This document shows, piece after piece, positions 5,824-14,717 of a stretch of DNA of 20,314 nt; position 1 is the first letter of the stretch, and each line of letters opens with the position of its first letter. The stretch comes from a virus. The stretch is from positions 1-20,314 of IMG/VR virus record IMGVR_UViG_3300048927_000086; one strand, given 5' to 3'. The notes beneath the pieces were generated by a model. That model made no database searches and had not been told where the DNA came from. It saw only the letters and a list, made by a program, of their open reading frames with translations. Position numbers and translations under genes: made by a program.

Positions 5824-7102
5824 GCTTCCTCCGAAGCTGATCCCCGTCTTCACTGGCGAGGCTGACTACCGAGGGGCTTATGGCGGGCGAGGCTCAGCAA
5901 AGACCAGAAGCTTCGCGCTGATGGCCGCTGTAAGGGCCCACATGTGGGCTCAGGAAGGAAGAACGGGCGTTGTGGTCGGCGGCCGAGAGTTCATGAACTC
6001 CCTGGCCGATTCGTCCATGGCAGAGATCAAGGCGGCGATCTGGTCACAGCCTTGGCTGGCTCCGCACTTCGATATCGGCGAGGAGTACATCCGAACCGTT
6101 GACCGGAGAGTGGAATTCGCCTTCATAGGCCTGCGCCGGAATCTGGACAGCATCAAATCGAAGGCTCGCATCCTGCTTCTATGGGTGGATGAGGCCGAGA
6201 ACGTGAGCGAGACGGCCTGGGAGAAGGCAATCCCAACAGTTCGTGAGGAAGGTTCAGAGATCTGGGTTACCTGGAACCCTGAGCGCAAGGCCAGCGCCAC
6301 GAACAAGCGCTTTCGAGAGGATGCGCCGAGTCGCAGCAAGATCATCGAGCTGAACTGGCGTGACAACCCGTTCTTCCCTGACTCCTTGAACCGCAAACGG
6401 CTTGAGGATGAGGAGAAGCGACCAGACAGTTACGAGCATATCTGGGAGGGCGGGTTCAAAACCGCACTGACCGGCGCCTACTACGCCAAGGCGCTGGGCG
6501 ATGCCAAGCGGGCCGGAAGAATCGGCGAGGTCGCCATCGACCCGCTGATGACCATCCGCGCGTATTGGGACATTGGCGGAACTGGTGCCAAGGCAGATGC
6601 CTGCGCCATCTGGATCGTGCAGTTCGTGGGGCAGGCAATCCGAGTACTCGACTACTACGAGGCCATCGGCCAGGAGCTGAGCGTCCATGTCGATTGGCTG
6701 CGTAGCTCGGGCTATGGCAAGGCGCTCTGCGTTCTCCCTCATGACGGCGCCAACCACGACAAGGTGTTCAAGGTCAGCTATGAGTCGGCCTTGAAGGCGG
6801 CGGAGTTCCAAGTTCGTGTTGTGCCCAACATGGGCGCTGGCGCCGCAATGAATCGCATTGAAGCCGCGCGGCGACTGTTCCCATCCATCTGGTTCAACGA
6901 CAAGACAACTGAGCCTGGGCGCGATGCGCTTGGCTGGTATCACGAGAAGCGCGATGAACAGCGGAACATTGGCTTTGGCCCAAATCACGACTGGGCCAGC
7001 CATGCCGCTGATGCGTTTGGCCTCATGGCCGTTGACCATGCATCGAACAAGCATGTCCAAACCGCCCCCGTCCGCCTCAACTTCGCATCGGAATTCGCTT
7101 AA
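5804..7102 (+). CDS. terL: Terminase large subunit (Terminase_3-type)
   Basis: 432 residues. The packaging ATPase has a Walker A GGRGSAKT at 27-34, Walker B LLLWVDEAE at 125-133 with the catalytic glutamate following the aspartate, and a coupling motif VTWNP at about 156-160. The C-terminal nuclease domain starts at YWDIGG (Asp257). It has acidic residues at Asp266 (KADACAIW), Asp315 (PHDGANHD) and near the end in HAADAFGL. It cuts concatemers and translocates DNA into the prohead. The stop overlaps the portal start (TAATG). Full length compared with the Sf6 gp2 type (about 470). Confidence 0.95.
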   Translation: MSTVQIELPPKLIPVFTGEADYRGAYGGRGSAKTRSFALMAAVRAHMWAQEGRTGVVVGGREFMNSLADSSMAEIKAAIWSQPWLAPHFDIGEEYIRTVDRRVEFAFIGLRRNLDSIKSKARILLLWVDEAENVSETAWEKAIPTVREEGSEIWVTWNPERKASATNKRFREDAPSRSKIIELNWRDNPFFPDSLNRKRLEDEEKRPDSYEHIWEGGFKTALTGAYYAKALGDAKRAGRIGEVAIDPLMTIRAYWDIGGTGAKADACAIWIVQFVGQAIRVLDYYEAIGQELSVHVDWLRSSGYGKALCVLPHDGANHDKVFKVSYESALKAAEFQVRVVPNMGAGAAMNRIEAARRLFPSIWFNDKTTEPGRDALGWYHEKRDEQRNIGFGPNHDWASHAADAFGLMAVDHASNKHVQTAPVRLNFASEFA

Positions 7103-9138
7103 TGGCTGAGTACAAGAACACGCCAGAAGATCCGAAGTTCGCCACGGAGCGTTCGGGCGTGAACAAGGAGGATCTGCACAAGGAGATGCTGACTCGCCAC
7201 CAGTACGCCCGCGACTACTGGCGCGAACAGTACAGGCTGGCCGAGGAGGACATGGAGTTCGCCTTCATGCCCGATACGCAGTGGGATGAGTGGATGGCGC
7301 AGAGCCGCGTTGGCCGGCCCATGTACACCGTCAACAAGCTGCGTCAGGCCATGAAGCAGATCACCAACGACCAGCGCCAGAACAGGCCGCAGGCGAAGGT
7401 GAGGGCGGTTGAGGATAGTGACGCTGACCTGGCAGAGATCCGCCAGGGCCTGATCCGCAATATCGACCAGACGAGCGAAGCGGACCGAGCGCGCGATACC
7501 GCCTTCCAGTTCGCGGTGGGCGGCGGTTACGGCGTGTGGCGCGTCAACTACAGCTACGAGGACGACGGCGGCTTTGACATGGTGATTCGGAAGGAGGAGA
7601 TCTCCAATCCGTACACCGTGGTATTCGACCCGGCAGCCAAGGCAAAGGATCGTCGGGATGCCCGTTTCGCCTTCGTGGACAGTTCCTGGGCGCGTTCAGC
7701 ATTCCGTGAGAAGTGGCCTGATGCCCAGCTTGTGTCGGTCGATGACTGCAGCGAGACGAACAAGAACTGGTTCCAAGAAGAAGACGTTACGGTCTCTGAG
7801 TATTGGTACAAGACCAGTGAGACCTACACGCTGGTGCTGATGTCTAACGGTGCCTCCTATGACGAATCGGAGATCGCCGATGTCATGGATGAGATGGCGC
7901 AGGCTGGCATTACGGTTCAGCGTAGCCGCAAGGCGACCCGCGAGAAGGTCTGGCAATGCATCGTCTCTGGTGCCGAGATTCTGGAAGGCCCGAACGAATG
8001 GGCAGGCCGCTTCATCCCGCTGGTTCCGGTCTGGGGCGAAATCCTCAACCTTGGCGGGAAGGAGACATTCTTTGGTGCGGTGCGCTTCGGCAAAGACGCC
8101 CAGCGCATGTACAACTACGAGCGGTCGACCTTCATTGAGGTCCTGTCCGACCAGCCGTACAGCCCGTTCATGGCGCCGGCAGAGTCGCTTGCGGGCTACG
8201 AGGGGCAGTGGAATAGCCTAAAGACGAAGCGCCCACCAGTGCTTCTCTACAAGGCAAATGCTGAGCTTCCTAACGCTGGCAAACCATCCCGTGAACCTAC
8301 TGCGCAGTTCCCTGCCGCGCTGGCTCAGGCGGCAGCCATCAGCAGCGACGACATCAAGGCAGCCACAGGCATCTATGACGCCAGCTTGGGCGCCAGATCC
8401 AACGAGACCAGCGGTCGGGCAATCCTTGCCCGCCAGCGTGAGGGTGATGTAGCCAACTTCGACTACATCGACAACCTGTCGTACGCGATGAAGTACGACT
8501 TTGAGATCACCAACGACCTGATTACCAAGATCTACGACACAGAACGCCAGATCCGCATTATCGGTGAGGATGGAGCGGAGAAGGTCATTCGGGTCAATCA
8601 GGCCGTGCTTGACCAGCAGACGGGCCGCGAGGTCACGCTTAACGATCTGTCGCAGGGTCGCTATGACATCGCAGTCACTGTTGGCCCGAGCTACACGACC
8701 CAGCGAATGGAGGCTGCCGAAGCCATGATGCAGCTGGCGAACGACCCGAGCCCGCTGGGCATGGTCGCCAAGTATGGCTTCATCAAGTCGCTGGACATGC
8801 CGGGGCTTGAGGACGTTCGCAAGGCAGCCCGTCGCATCGTCGTTCAGGCCGGCCTGCTTGAGCCGGAAGAGGGCGAGGAAGCGCCGCAGCAACAGCAGCA
8901 GCCGAGTCCTGAGCAGATGGCGCAGGCGCAGAAGATGCAGGCCGATGCCAAGAAGTCTGAGGCGCAGTCGGTCAGCTACATGGCATCGGCGCAGAAAGAT
9001 GCGGCCCAGGCCGAGTCAATCCAGTTGGACAACCTATCGAAGGAACAGCAGGCGCAGCTACAGGAGCTGTACCGAACGTTCCTGACAACTCAGATCGGAA
9101 TGCAAGGGGCCCAGATGGGCCCCTTCTCATTTCAGTGA
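7102..9138 (+). CDS. Portal protein, P22 gp1 family
   Basis: 678 residues (P22 gp1 has 725). The N-terminal region contains YTVNKLRQAMKQITNDQRQ, then AVGGGYGVWRVNYSYED and PYTVVFDPAAKAKDRRDARF. These are blocks I recognise from P22-type portals. It forms the dodecameric ring at one vertex through which DNA enters and leaves. The C-terminus (from about residue 590) is a Gln-rich helix (EEAPQQQQQPSPEQ, then long Ala/Gln/Lys heptads), matching the coiled-coil barrel that extends from the P22 portal into the head. There is no strong ribosome site, so it is probably coupled to TerL. A perfect hairpin overlaps its last codons. Confidence 0.94.
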   Translation: MAEYKNTPEDPKFATERSGVNKEDLHKEMLTRHQYARDYWREQYRLAEEDMEFAFMPDTQWDEWMAQSRVGRPMYTVNKLRQAMKQITNDQRQNRPQAKVRAVEDSDADLAEIRQGLIRNIDQTSEADRARDTAFQFAVGGGYGVWRVNYSYEDDGGFDMVIRKEEISNPYTVVFDPAAKAKDRRDARFAFVDSSWARSAFREKWPDAQLVSVDDCSETNKNWFQEEDVTVSEYWYKTSETYTLVLMSNGASYDESEIADVMDEMAQAGITVQRSRKATREKVWQCIVSGAEILEGPNEWAGRFIPLVPVWGEILNLGGKETFFGAVRFGKDAQRMYNYERSTFIEVLSDQPYSPFMAPAESLAGYEGQWNSLKTKRPPVLLYKANAELPNAGKPSREPTAQFPAALAQAAAISSDDIKAATGIYDASLGARSNETSGRAILARQREGDVANFDYIDNLSYAMKYDFEITNDLITKIYDTERQIRIIGEDGAEKVIRVNQAVLDQQTGREVTLNDLSQGRYDIAVTVGPSYTTQRMEAAEAMMQLANDPSPLGMVAKYGFIKSLDMPGLEDVRKAARRIVVQAGLLEPEEGEEAPQQQQQPSPEQMAQAQKMQADAKKSEAQSVSYMASAQKDAAQAESIQLDNLSKEQQAQLQELYRTFLTTQIGMQGAQMGPFSFQ

Positions 9139-9180
9139 TCCAAAACCTTACCGGTGAGGTTCACCGGGCAGATATCGCCC
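9104..9180 (+). other. Cluster of hairpins between portal and scaffold genes
   Basis: A perfect nine-pair stem AAGGGGCCC/GGGCCCCTT (9104-9125, loop AGAT) lies at the end of the portal gene. It is followed by a seven-pair stem CCGGTGA/TCACCGG (9151-9167, loop GGT). GGGC/GCCC then brackets 9166-9180. The first is not followed by a good T-tract, so it is a weak terminator at best. The cluster may stabilise or process the messenger and help give scaffold and coat more product than portal. Confidence 0.5.
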
Positions 9181-9190
9181 AGAGGCGCAC

Positions 9191-10096
9191 ATGACTGACG
9201 AAACGACCAAGCCGCAGCCGGTGGACAACAGTCACCTGGACGCGGGGATTGCCGCGCGAGCCGAGATTGCCGAATCCAAGAAGCAGGCGGAGAAGGATCC
9301 CGTCGAGCAGAAGGATGAAGTACAGACCGGTGAGCAGAACGACACCGAAGGATCGGCAGCTTCGGAAACGGATGATGCGGCCGCCCAGAAGCCCAAGAAC
9401 AAGGGTGTGGGGAAGCGCATCGATGAGTTGACGCGTGAGAAGTATGACGCGCAACGGGAGCGTGACTACTGGCGTGAACAGGCTATCCGCAACCAGCGGC
9501 AGCCAGAGCAGCGCCAGGAGCAGGTAAGCCAGCAGGACGAAGCCTCCGACGAACCGACCATGGAACAACATGGCTGGGATGTTGCCGCCTACACCAAGGC
9601 TTTGTACGACTGGCACAAGCAGCGTGACGCCAAAACTGTGCAGAAGGCCAAGGAGGCCGAAAGCCAGCAGGAACGTGCCAAGCGATATCAGGACAGCGTC
9701 CAAGCATTTGCCGAGACGCATCCTGACTTCTACGACGTGTTCCACGGTGGTCTGCCCGTATCGGAGCCGATGGCCGAAGCCATCACCGAAGCGGACAACC
9801 CCGCTGCCATTGCCTACTACCTGGGACAGAACCCCGAGGAGGCCGCTCGTATTGCGGCCATGACCCCAACGGGCGCTAGCCGAGCCATCGGACGCATCGA
9901 GGCAAAGCTGGAATCCCAAGCCGCACCCGCCGCCGTCGAACAGGCGCGCCAGCCCGAAACCAAAACCGTGACCAAAGCCCCGCCCCCGGTGACTACGCTC
10001 TCCGGCGCTCCGGCCGTTGTGAAAGACCTTGGCGAAATGTCCATGGCCGACTACGACGCGCAGCGCAGGAAAGAGCGAAAGGCCCGAGGGCTCTAA
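9191..10096 (+). CDS. Scaffolding protein, P22 gp8 family
   Basis: 301 residues, almost the same as P22 gp8 (303). AGAGG five bases upstream supports ATG 9191. The protein is very hydrophilic and mostly helical, with an acidic N-terminus. The central region contains KGVGKRIDELTREKYDAQRE and THPDFYDVFHGG, blocks typical for scaffolds of this group. The C-terminal tail MADYDAQRRKERKARGL is basic and helical, like the coat-binding helix-turn-helix of gp8. It guides coat assembly into the procapsid and then leaves. It lies between portal and coat, as in P22. Confidence 0.9.
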   Translation: MTDETTKPQPVDNSHLDAGIAARAEIAESKKQAEKDPVEQKDEVQTGEQNDTEGSAASETDDAAAQKPKNKGVGKRIDELTREKYDAQRERDYWREQAIRNQRQPEQRQEQVSQQDEASDEPTMEQHGWDVAAYTKALYDWHKQRDAKTVQKAKEAESQQERAKRYQDSVQAFAETHPDFYDVFHGGLPVSEPMAEAITEADNPAAIAYYLGQNPEEAARIAAMTPTGASRAIGRIEAKLESQAAPAAVEQARQPETKTVTKAPPPVTTLSGAPAVVKDLGEMSMADYDAQRRKERKARGL

Positions 10097-10108
10097 GGAG
10101 ACCTTCCC

Positions 10109-11299
10109 ATGGCAAATCAATTCCTCAATACCCAGCTCATCACCCGCGAAATCCTGTCGGTCCTGCGCCAGAAACTGACATTCCTGCGCAAGATCAACAT
10201 GGAGTACAAGGGTGAGTTCGCCGTCACTGGCGCCAAGATCGGCGACACCGTCAACATTCGTGTCCCGACCCACGCCAAGATCCGCAGCGGCCGCATCATG
10301 GATGCGTCCAACATGGTGGACAAGACCGTCCCGCTGACCATTACCGATCAGACTGGTGTCGATCTCGTGTGGAACAGCTCGGATATGGCCCTGAAGATCG
10401 ATGACTTCAGTGCCCGCTATCTCGACCAGCCCATCGCCGATCTGGCATCACGCATCGAGCAGACTGTTCTGCAGCGCGCCCTGCCGTTCGCCGCCAACTT
10501 CGTCCCCAACGCTGACGGCAAGCTGGACTTCGTGGAAGCCTTGCGCGCCAACAAGGTGCTGACCGACAACCTGGCCCCGACCCGTCGCTTCATGGTCACC
10601 AACACCAGCGGCACGGTGCAGGTTGTCGACCAGCTGAAGGGCTTCTTCAACGCGCAGGATCGACTGGCGGAGCAGTACGAAGACGGCCTGATGGCTCGTG
10701 CGGCCGGCTTCGACTGGTTTGAAACCACCAACATGCCGGCACAGGCCTACGGCACCTCGGCCATCCCGGGCGCCTACCTGATCAACGGTGCCAACCAGAC
10801 CGGCAGCTCCATCGCCGTCGATGGCGGCACTGGCACCTTGGTCGCTGGCCAGCACGTCACGTTCGCGGGTGTGTTCGCAGTCAATCCGGCGACCAAGGTG
10901 TCGACCGGCGTCCTGCAGACCTTCGTTGTCACTGCCAACTACGCAGGCGGCAACGGAAACATCCAGATCGCTCCGGCCATCGTCACCAGCGGCCCTGAAC
11001 AGAACGTCACCACTTCGCCGGCCGACAACGCCGTCATTGTGGTTCTGGGTGCTACCACCCAGACCGGCGTCAACCTGGGCTTCGCTCGCGACTTCCTGAC
11101 CTTTGCCACGGTCGATCTGCCGCTGCCGGAGAACAAGGAAGCCAGCCGTATGCAGTTTGACGGCCTGAGCCTGCGCATGATCCGCGACTACGACACCGTC
11201 AACGATCAGTTCCTGAACCGCGTCGACATCCTGTGGGGTTCGGCCGTTCTGCGTCCCGAGTTCGGCGTGGTCATCCCGAACGACCCGACCAACTTCTAA
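10109..11299 (+). CDS. Major capsid (coat) protein, P22 gp5 family
   Basis: 396 residues (P22 gp5 has 430). AAGGAG eight bases upstream supports ATG 10109. The start (MANQFLNTQLITREILSVLR) and the block RGKIGDTVNIRV-like region (AKIGDTVNIRVPTHAKIRSG) are those of P22-type HK97-fold coat proteins. A Gly/Thr/Val-rich part at about residues 228-320 corresponds to the insertion domain and neighbouring beta region. The C-terminal NRVDILWGSAVLRPEFGVVI closes the domain. It builds the T=7 head. The strong ribosome site and codon use fit a highly expressed gene. Confidence 0.93.
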   Translation: MANQFLNTQLITREILSVLRQKLTFLRKINMEYKGEFAVTGAKIGDTVNIRVPTHAKIRSGRIMDASNMVDKTVPLTITDQTGVDLVWNSSDMALKIDDFSARYLDQPIADLASRIEQTVLQRALPFAANFVPNADGKLDFVEALRANKVLTDNLAPTRRFMVTNTSGTVQVVDQLKGFFNAQDRLAEQYEDGLMARAAGFDWFETTNMPAQAYGTSAIPGAYLINGANQTGSSIAVDGGTGTLVAGQHVTFAGVFAVNPATKVSTGVLQTFVVTANYAGGNGNIQIAPAIVTSGPEQNVTTSPADNAVIVVLGATTQTGVNLGFARDFLTFATVDLPLPENKEASRMQFDGLSLRMIRDYDTVNDQFLNRVDILWGSAVLRPEFGVVIPNDPTNF

Positions 11300-11311
11300 G
11301 GAGAAGACACG

Positions 11312-11515
11312 ATGGCACTTCCGTCCGATACCGTCGCCGCTGCTGCGACCGAAACCCCCGATGGCACCTTGGTTGGCCGCAATGCCGACTCCAAGGTGGG
11401 CTTCTACGGCGCAACGCCGACTGCCCAGCCGGCCGCATTGAGCTTGGCGACGGTCACCACCGCCCAGCTCGCCACCGCTCTGGCCGCCATCGGCCTGATC
11501 AAGACCACCGCGTAA
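11312..11515 (+). CDS. Small protein next to the coat gene, possible head decoration protein
   Basis: 67 residues, with GGAG eight bases upstream, directly after the coat stop. A flexible start is followed by LVGRNADSKVGFYGATPTAQ and a short Ala/Leu/Thr-rich helix ending in AIGLIKTTA. The GFYGATPxAQP motif recurs in short tail-fibre and head-fibre proteins of several phage groups. P22 has no gene here. Position and strong ribosome site suggest an abundant minor virion or decoration protein. No direct proof. Confidence 0.65.
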   Translation: MALPSDTVAAAATETPDGTLVGRNADSKVGFYGATPTAQPAALSLATVTTAQLATALAAIGLIKTTA

Positions 11516-11525
11516 GGAGGCCGTC

Positions 11526-11795
11526 ATGGCTGAGTTCAAGCACGCCAAGTACCTGCACAAGGACGGCGGGGTAAAGCTGTTCGCAGGCGATGAAGTCGAG
11601 GATGCCCTGGCTGACGGTTGGGAGTATCCGAAGTTCCCGCGTTCAAACGGCGAGGAATGGAACCCGGAGGTCCCGGCTGATGAGGTGTCCGCTGCTGATG
11701 CGGCTGCCGAAGTCCAGAAGGCCAATCGCGCACGCCAGGAAAAACTGGACGCCCGTGAAGCCAAGGCCGATGCCAAGCCGGCTGGCAAGAAGTAA
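11526..11795 (+). CDS. Small charged protein of the head module
   Basis: 89 residues with a near-perfect ribosome site (AAGGAGG) nine or so bases before ATG 11526. The first half has short strands and aromatic residues (EFKHAKYLHKDGGVKLFAGD, WEYPKFPRSNGEEW). The second half is an Ala/Lys/Glu/Asp helix ending in a basic AKPAGKK tail. Not recognised. It is the last gene before the terminator that separates the capsid genes from the tail genes. A minor head role is likely from position only. Confidence 0.65.
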   Translation: MAEFKHAKYLHKDGGVKLFAGDEVEDALADGWEYPKFPRSNGEEWNPEVPADEVSAADAAAEVQKANRARQEKLDAREAKADAKPAGKK

Positions 11796-11818
11796 TCCAC
11801 CGCAGTAGTCAGTGAATT

Positions 11819-11848
11819 GGGGCGTCCTTCGGGGCGCCCCTTCTTTTT
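11819..11848 (+). terminator. Rho-independent terminator with UUCG tetraloop
   Basis: A nine-pair stem (GGGGCGTCC with GGGGCGCCC shifted to pair, one U-G) is closed by a C(UUCG)G tetraloop and followed by TTCTTTTT. It lies between the capsid genes and the gp4-like gene. It can end part of the late transcripts and so keep tail gene expression below coat expression. Q-modified polymerase would read through. Confidence 0.85.
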
Positions 11849-11859
11849 GAGAGGGCGTT

Positions 11860-12267
11860 ATGGCGACTGTCGCAGAAATTGTCAGCGGCGCGCTCGGTCT
11901 GCTGCGCGTGCTTGACGCCACCGAGGCTCCAGAAGCCGAAGACATGGAGACGGCTATTTCGGCCCTCAACATGATGATGGTTCGCTGGGAGGCCAATGGC
12001 TACTCGGTGGGCTGGTCGCCAGTCTCCAACCCCGCAGATGTAATGCCGAATGTGCCTGAGGCCGACGAGGCCATCATGTACAACTTGGCCGTCAAACTGC
12101 GCCCGCGCTATGGCGTGTCGATTGATCCTGACGTTTTCGCCGACGCCAGCCGGCTGAAGTCGGACGTACTGGCCGATGTGTTCGCGTCCAGCCCGATGGA
12201 GATGGAGCGGGGCATTCCCGGCTGGCGCTGCCGGTACAACATCCGTAGCGACGGATACCGCTACTGA
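11860..12267 (+). CDS. Head-to-tail adaptor, P22 gp4 family
   Basis: 135 residues (P22 gp4 has 166). The N-terminus (MATVAEIVSGALGLLRVLDA) and the block SALNMMMVRWEANGYSVGW are typical for the gp4 tail accessory factor. The helix EADEAIMYNLAVKLRPRYG is also a family hallmark. It binds the portal ring after packaging and is the base on which gp10 assembles. GAGGG precedes the ATG. The stop overlaps the nozzle gene (TGATG). The C-terminal extension of P22 gp4 appears shorter here. Confidence 0.88.
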   Translation: MATVAEIVSGALGLLRVLDATEAPEAEDMETAISALNMMMVRWEANGYSVGWSPVSNPADVMPNVPEADEAIMYNLAVKLRPRYGVSIDPDVFADASRLKSDVLADVFASSPMEMERGIPGWRCRYNIRSDGYRY

Positions 12268-14717
12268 TGCGCGCTCAGCCCGTAGACCTGATTGGCGGCT
12301 TCTACAAGGACGACAGCCTGCCGTGGTCGTGCCAGGACACGGTGAACTGGCTGCCTGTGCAGGCTGAGGTATCGGGCACGCGCTCGGTGGCAAAGCTCTC
12401 GACTCCGCCTGGGCTAAAGCCGTGGTTGACCGTTGGATCCGGTCCCGTTCGCGGCATGCACGATCTGGAAGGTGGTCGCTTCGTGGTCTCTGGGCAGACG
12501 CTATGCCGGATCAACCCGAACAACAGCGTTGATCCCATCGGCACGATCCCTGGCGTTGGCCGCGTGCAGATGACGCACAACCAGTTCAAGACCGGCTATC
12601 AGCTGCTGGTGGAGAACGGGCAGGGAGGTGGCGGTTATGTATACGACACCAATACCAGCACGTTGACCAAGATCGCCGACGAGGGCTATCCGGGCTCAAT
12701 CTCGTCGGACTACCTCGACCAGTACATCCTCGGCGTGGAGCCGCAGGGAAGATTCTGGTTCCACTCAAACCTGGCGGACGCTACCGATTACAACACGCTT
12801 GATCGGTACGAAGCCGAGTCCGCCCCCGACAAGATCGTGGGGCTGGCCGCAAACGCGTCTGAGGTTGTTGTATTTGGCGAGCGCACAACCGAATTCTTCT
12901 TCAATTCGGGTGCGGCAACAGGGACCTTCCAGAACCGCAGGAGCTCAATCACAAAGGGCTGTGCATCTCGGCACACAATTCAGAAGCTGGATAACAGCGT
13001 CTTCTGGCTCGGCAACGATGGTGTTGTGTATCGGTTGGAAAATGGGTACGCGGCCCGTCCGATTTCCACCCGCCCGCTGGAAAAGGCCATCAGCGGCTAC
13101 AACTGGCCTGAGGCAGTCGCGTACGTCTGGGAGGATCGCGGCCACAAGGTCTATTACCTGACCTTCCCAGACGGCCAGACGTTCGGCTACGACGTGATCA
13201 CTGGCCTCTGGCACCGTCGCGAGTCTTTTGGACTGAACCGCTGGAGGTTGAGCCACATCATCAGTTGGGGGCGCGATTGGTTCGGCGGCGATTTCCAGAG
13301 CGGCCGTATATGGCAGCTGGACTGGGACTACATCATGGAGGGTCAGGACCCGTTGGTCCGCCGCCGTGTTTCTCCTGTTGCTGCAGATAACCAGAGTGCC
13401 ATGACGAACCCGATGGCCGAACTGGTGTTTGATGTCGGTCGCGGCCCTGAAACGGTGGCCCTCTCCTTCCCGAACGCCATCACGATCAATGGAATCCCCC
13501 CGAGTACGTTGGTGGGCCTGACCTATCCGACGTTCTCGTTCACCGGCTCAGGCGGAACGGCCCCCTACACGTTCTCCATCGCCAGCGGATCGCTGCCGCC
13601 AGGGTTGTCCATGAGCGGCACGGGAGCTATTAGCGGGCTGTCTAATGCCGGAGGATCCTATCGTTTCACGGTTCGTGCTTATGACTCGCGTGGCGCTTGG
13701 ACAGAGGCGGATTACTCAATTCTAGTGATCGCTGGAGTCATCGGCCTGGCAACTCCGGATGTTCTATTCACCGGTAGCTACGAGTCTCTTGTTCCGTCTG
13801 CGCCGATATCTGCGCCATTCCCAGCGCAGAAACGAGCATTTGATGTATCTCCAAGCACTGCTTTCGCAGCAGTCGGCATTGGCACATCACCGTTCTTGCG
13901 GATGTATGCAATCAATCCGGCCAGAACGGCGTATGCAGAGATCCCGGTTGCGTCTCCGCCCTCGGGCACCGTTTACAGTTTGGGGTTCAATGCCGACGGT
14001 TCTATTCTTGCCGTCTCCTGTACTGACGGAGGGCAGAGCAGGTTGGTCATCTACCGTCTGGAGGCTGGTGCGTATGTGCGCAAGTCGTTCACGGCTATTG
14101 GCAGCCCTGGGCATGCAATGCGGTGGTCGCCTACGCGCAGTCAGCTGGTGGTATGGACGACCGCAGCGAGTCCTGATTTTGGATTCAGGGTGTTCAATAT
14201 CGATGCTGCGGCAGGGACTGTGTCCGGGTCGTTCTCGCCAACGCAGGCGCGACAAAGCGCCTCCTGCTTCGCCTTCTCGCCTGATGGTAACTACCTGGTT
14301 GTAAGTGGATTCCTGTCCACTAGTCCCACCGTCTATGCGATTGGTGAGGCGTCAATTTCCTACTTTACGACGGCTACGGGCCTAACGAATACGGAAATTG
14401 GCGTCTCGTTCTCTGGCAATGGTCAATGGATCTACTTCGCTTCTACCGCCGCAGCTCCTGCAAGTCAGAGGGTGATCGCATGCCCATTCAATTCCGGAGT
14501 AATTGGCTCGCCGTCCTATCCATTGGCTTCGGTTCCATTCTCCATCTATGACCTGAACGTGTCGCCAGCTGGAGATTATCTGGCTATTAGCAGATCAGAC
14601 ACGACGGGCACGGGGCTGGCGGTGTACAAGGCTAACGGGTCATCTCTGACTATTTCGCCGGACCAGCCGTCGTACGCGTTCAGCGCAGGCGCTATTTCCT
14701 TCACCTGGACACCGTGA
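12267..14717 (+). CDS. Tail nozzle (P22 gp10 family), N-terminal part fused to Ig-like and propeller domains
   Basis: 816 residues. Residues 1-397 match P22 gp10, the hub or nozzle below gp4: VDLIGGFYKDDSLPWSCQDT, VNWLPVQ, TPPGLKPWL and the conserved FHSNLADATDYNTLD. Just after FDVGRGPETVA (about residue 398) homology stops. Residues about 399-490 form a He_PIG Ig-like domain (APYTFSIASGSLPPGLSMSG, then GSYRFTVRAYDSRG). Residues about 493-816 hold WD40-like blade motifs (FNADGSILAVS, FSPDGNYLVVSG, FSGNGQWIYFAS, VSPAGDYLAISR). The missing gp10 C-terminus is the next ORF. The insert has lower GC than its flanks. Assembly as a two-chain nozzle is inferred. Confidence 0.88.
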   Translation: MRAQPVDLIGGFYKDDSLPWSCQDTVNWLPVQAEVSGTRSVAKLSTPPGLKPWLTVGSGPVRGMHDLEGGRFVVSGQTLCRINPNNSVDPIGTIPGVGRVQMTHNQFKTGYQLLVENGQGGGGYVYDTNTSTLTKIADEGYPGSISSDYLDQYILGVEPQGRFWFHSNLADATDYNTLDRYEAESAPDKIVGLAANASEVVVFGERTTEFFFNSGAATGTFQNRRSSITKGCASRHTIQKLDNSVFWLGNDGVVYRLENGYAARPISTRPLEKAISGYNWPEAVAYVWEDRGHKVYYLTFPDGQTFGYDVITGLWHRRESFGLNRWRLSHIISWGRDWFGGDFQSGRIWQLDWDYIMEGQDPLVRRRVSPVAADNQSAMTNPMAELVFDVGRGPETVALSFPNAITINGIPPSTLVGLTYPTFSFTGSGGTAPYTFSIASGSLPPGLSMSGTGAISGLSNAGGSYRFTVRAYDSRGAWTEADYSILVIAGVIGLATPDVLFTGSYESLVPSAPISAPFPAQKRAFDVSPSTAFAAVGIGTSPFLRMYAINPARTAYAEIPVASPPSGTVYSLGFNADGSILAVSCTDGGQSRLVIYRLEAGAYVRKSFTAIGSPGHAMRWSPTRSQLVVWTTAASPDFGFRVFNIDAAAGTVSGSFSPTQARQSASCFAFSPDGNYLVVSGFLSTSPTVYAIGEASISYFTTATGLTNTEIGVSFSGNGQWIYFASTAAAPASQRVIACPFNSGVIGSPSYPLASVPFSIYDLNVSPAGDYLAISRSDTTGTGLAVYKANGSSLTISPDQPSYAFSAGAISFTWTP

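Noticed and set aside
9104-9135. Hairpin at the portal gene end as a rho-independent terminator
   Set aside because: The stem is perfect, but the following bases (CTCATTTCAG) are not a T-tract, so only a weak effect is likely.
9161-11800. Long minus-strand open frames opposite scaffold and coat (370 and 450 residues)
   Set aside because: They lie opposite confident plus-strand genes, have no ribosome sites or family motifs and follow from the high GC and codon bias of the coding strand.
14700-14717. Programmed -1 frameshift joining the nozzle ORFs
   Set aside because: The reading frames would allow it, but no X-XXY-YYZ slippery site is visible near the stop; reinitiation explains the TGATG overlap more simply.
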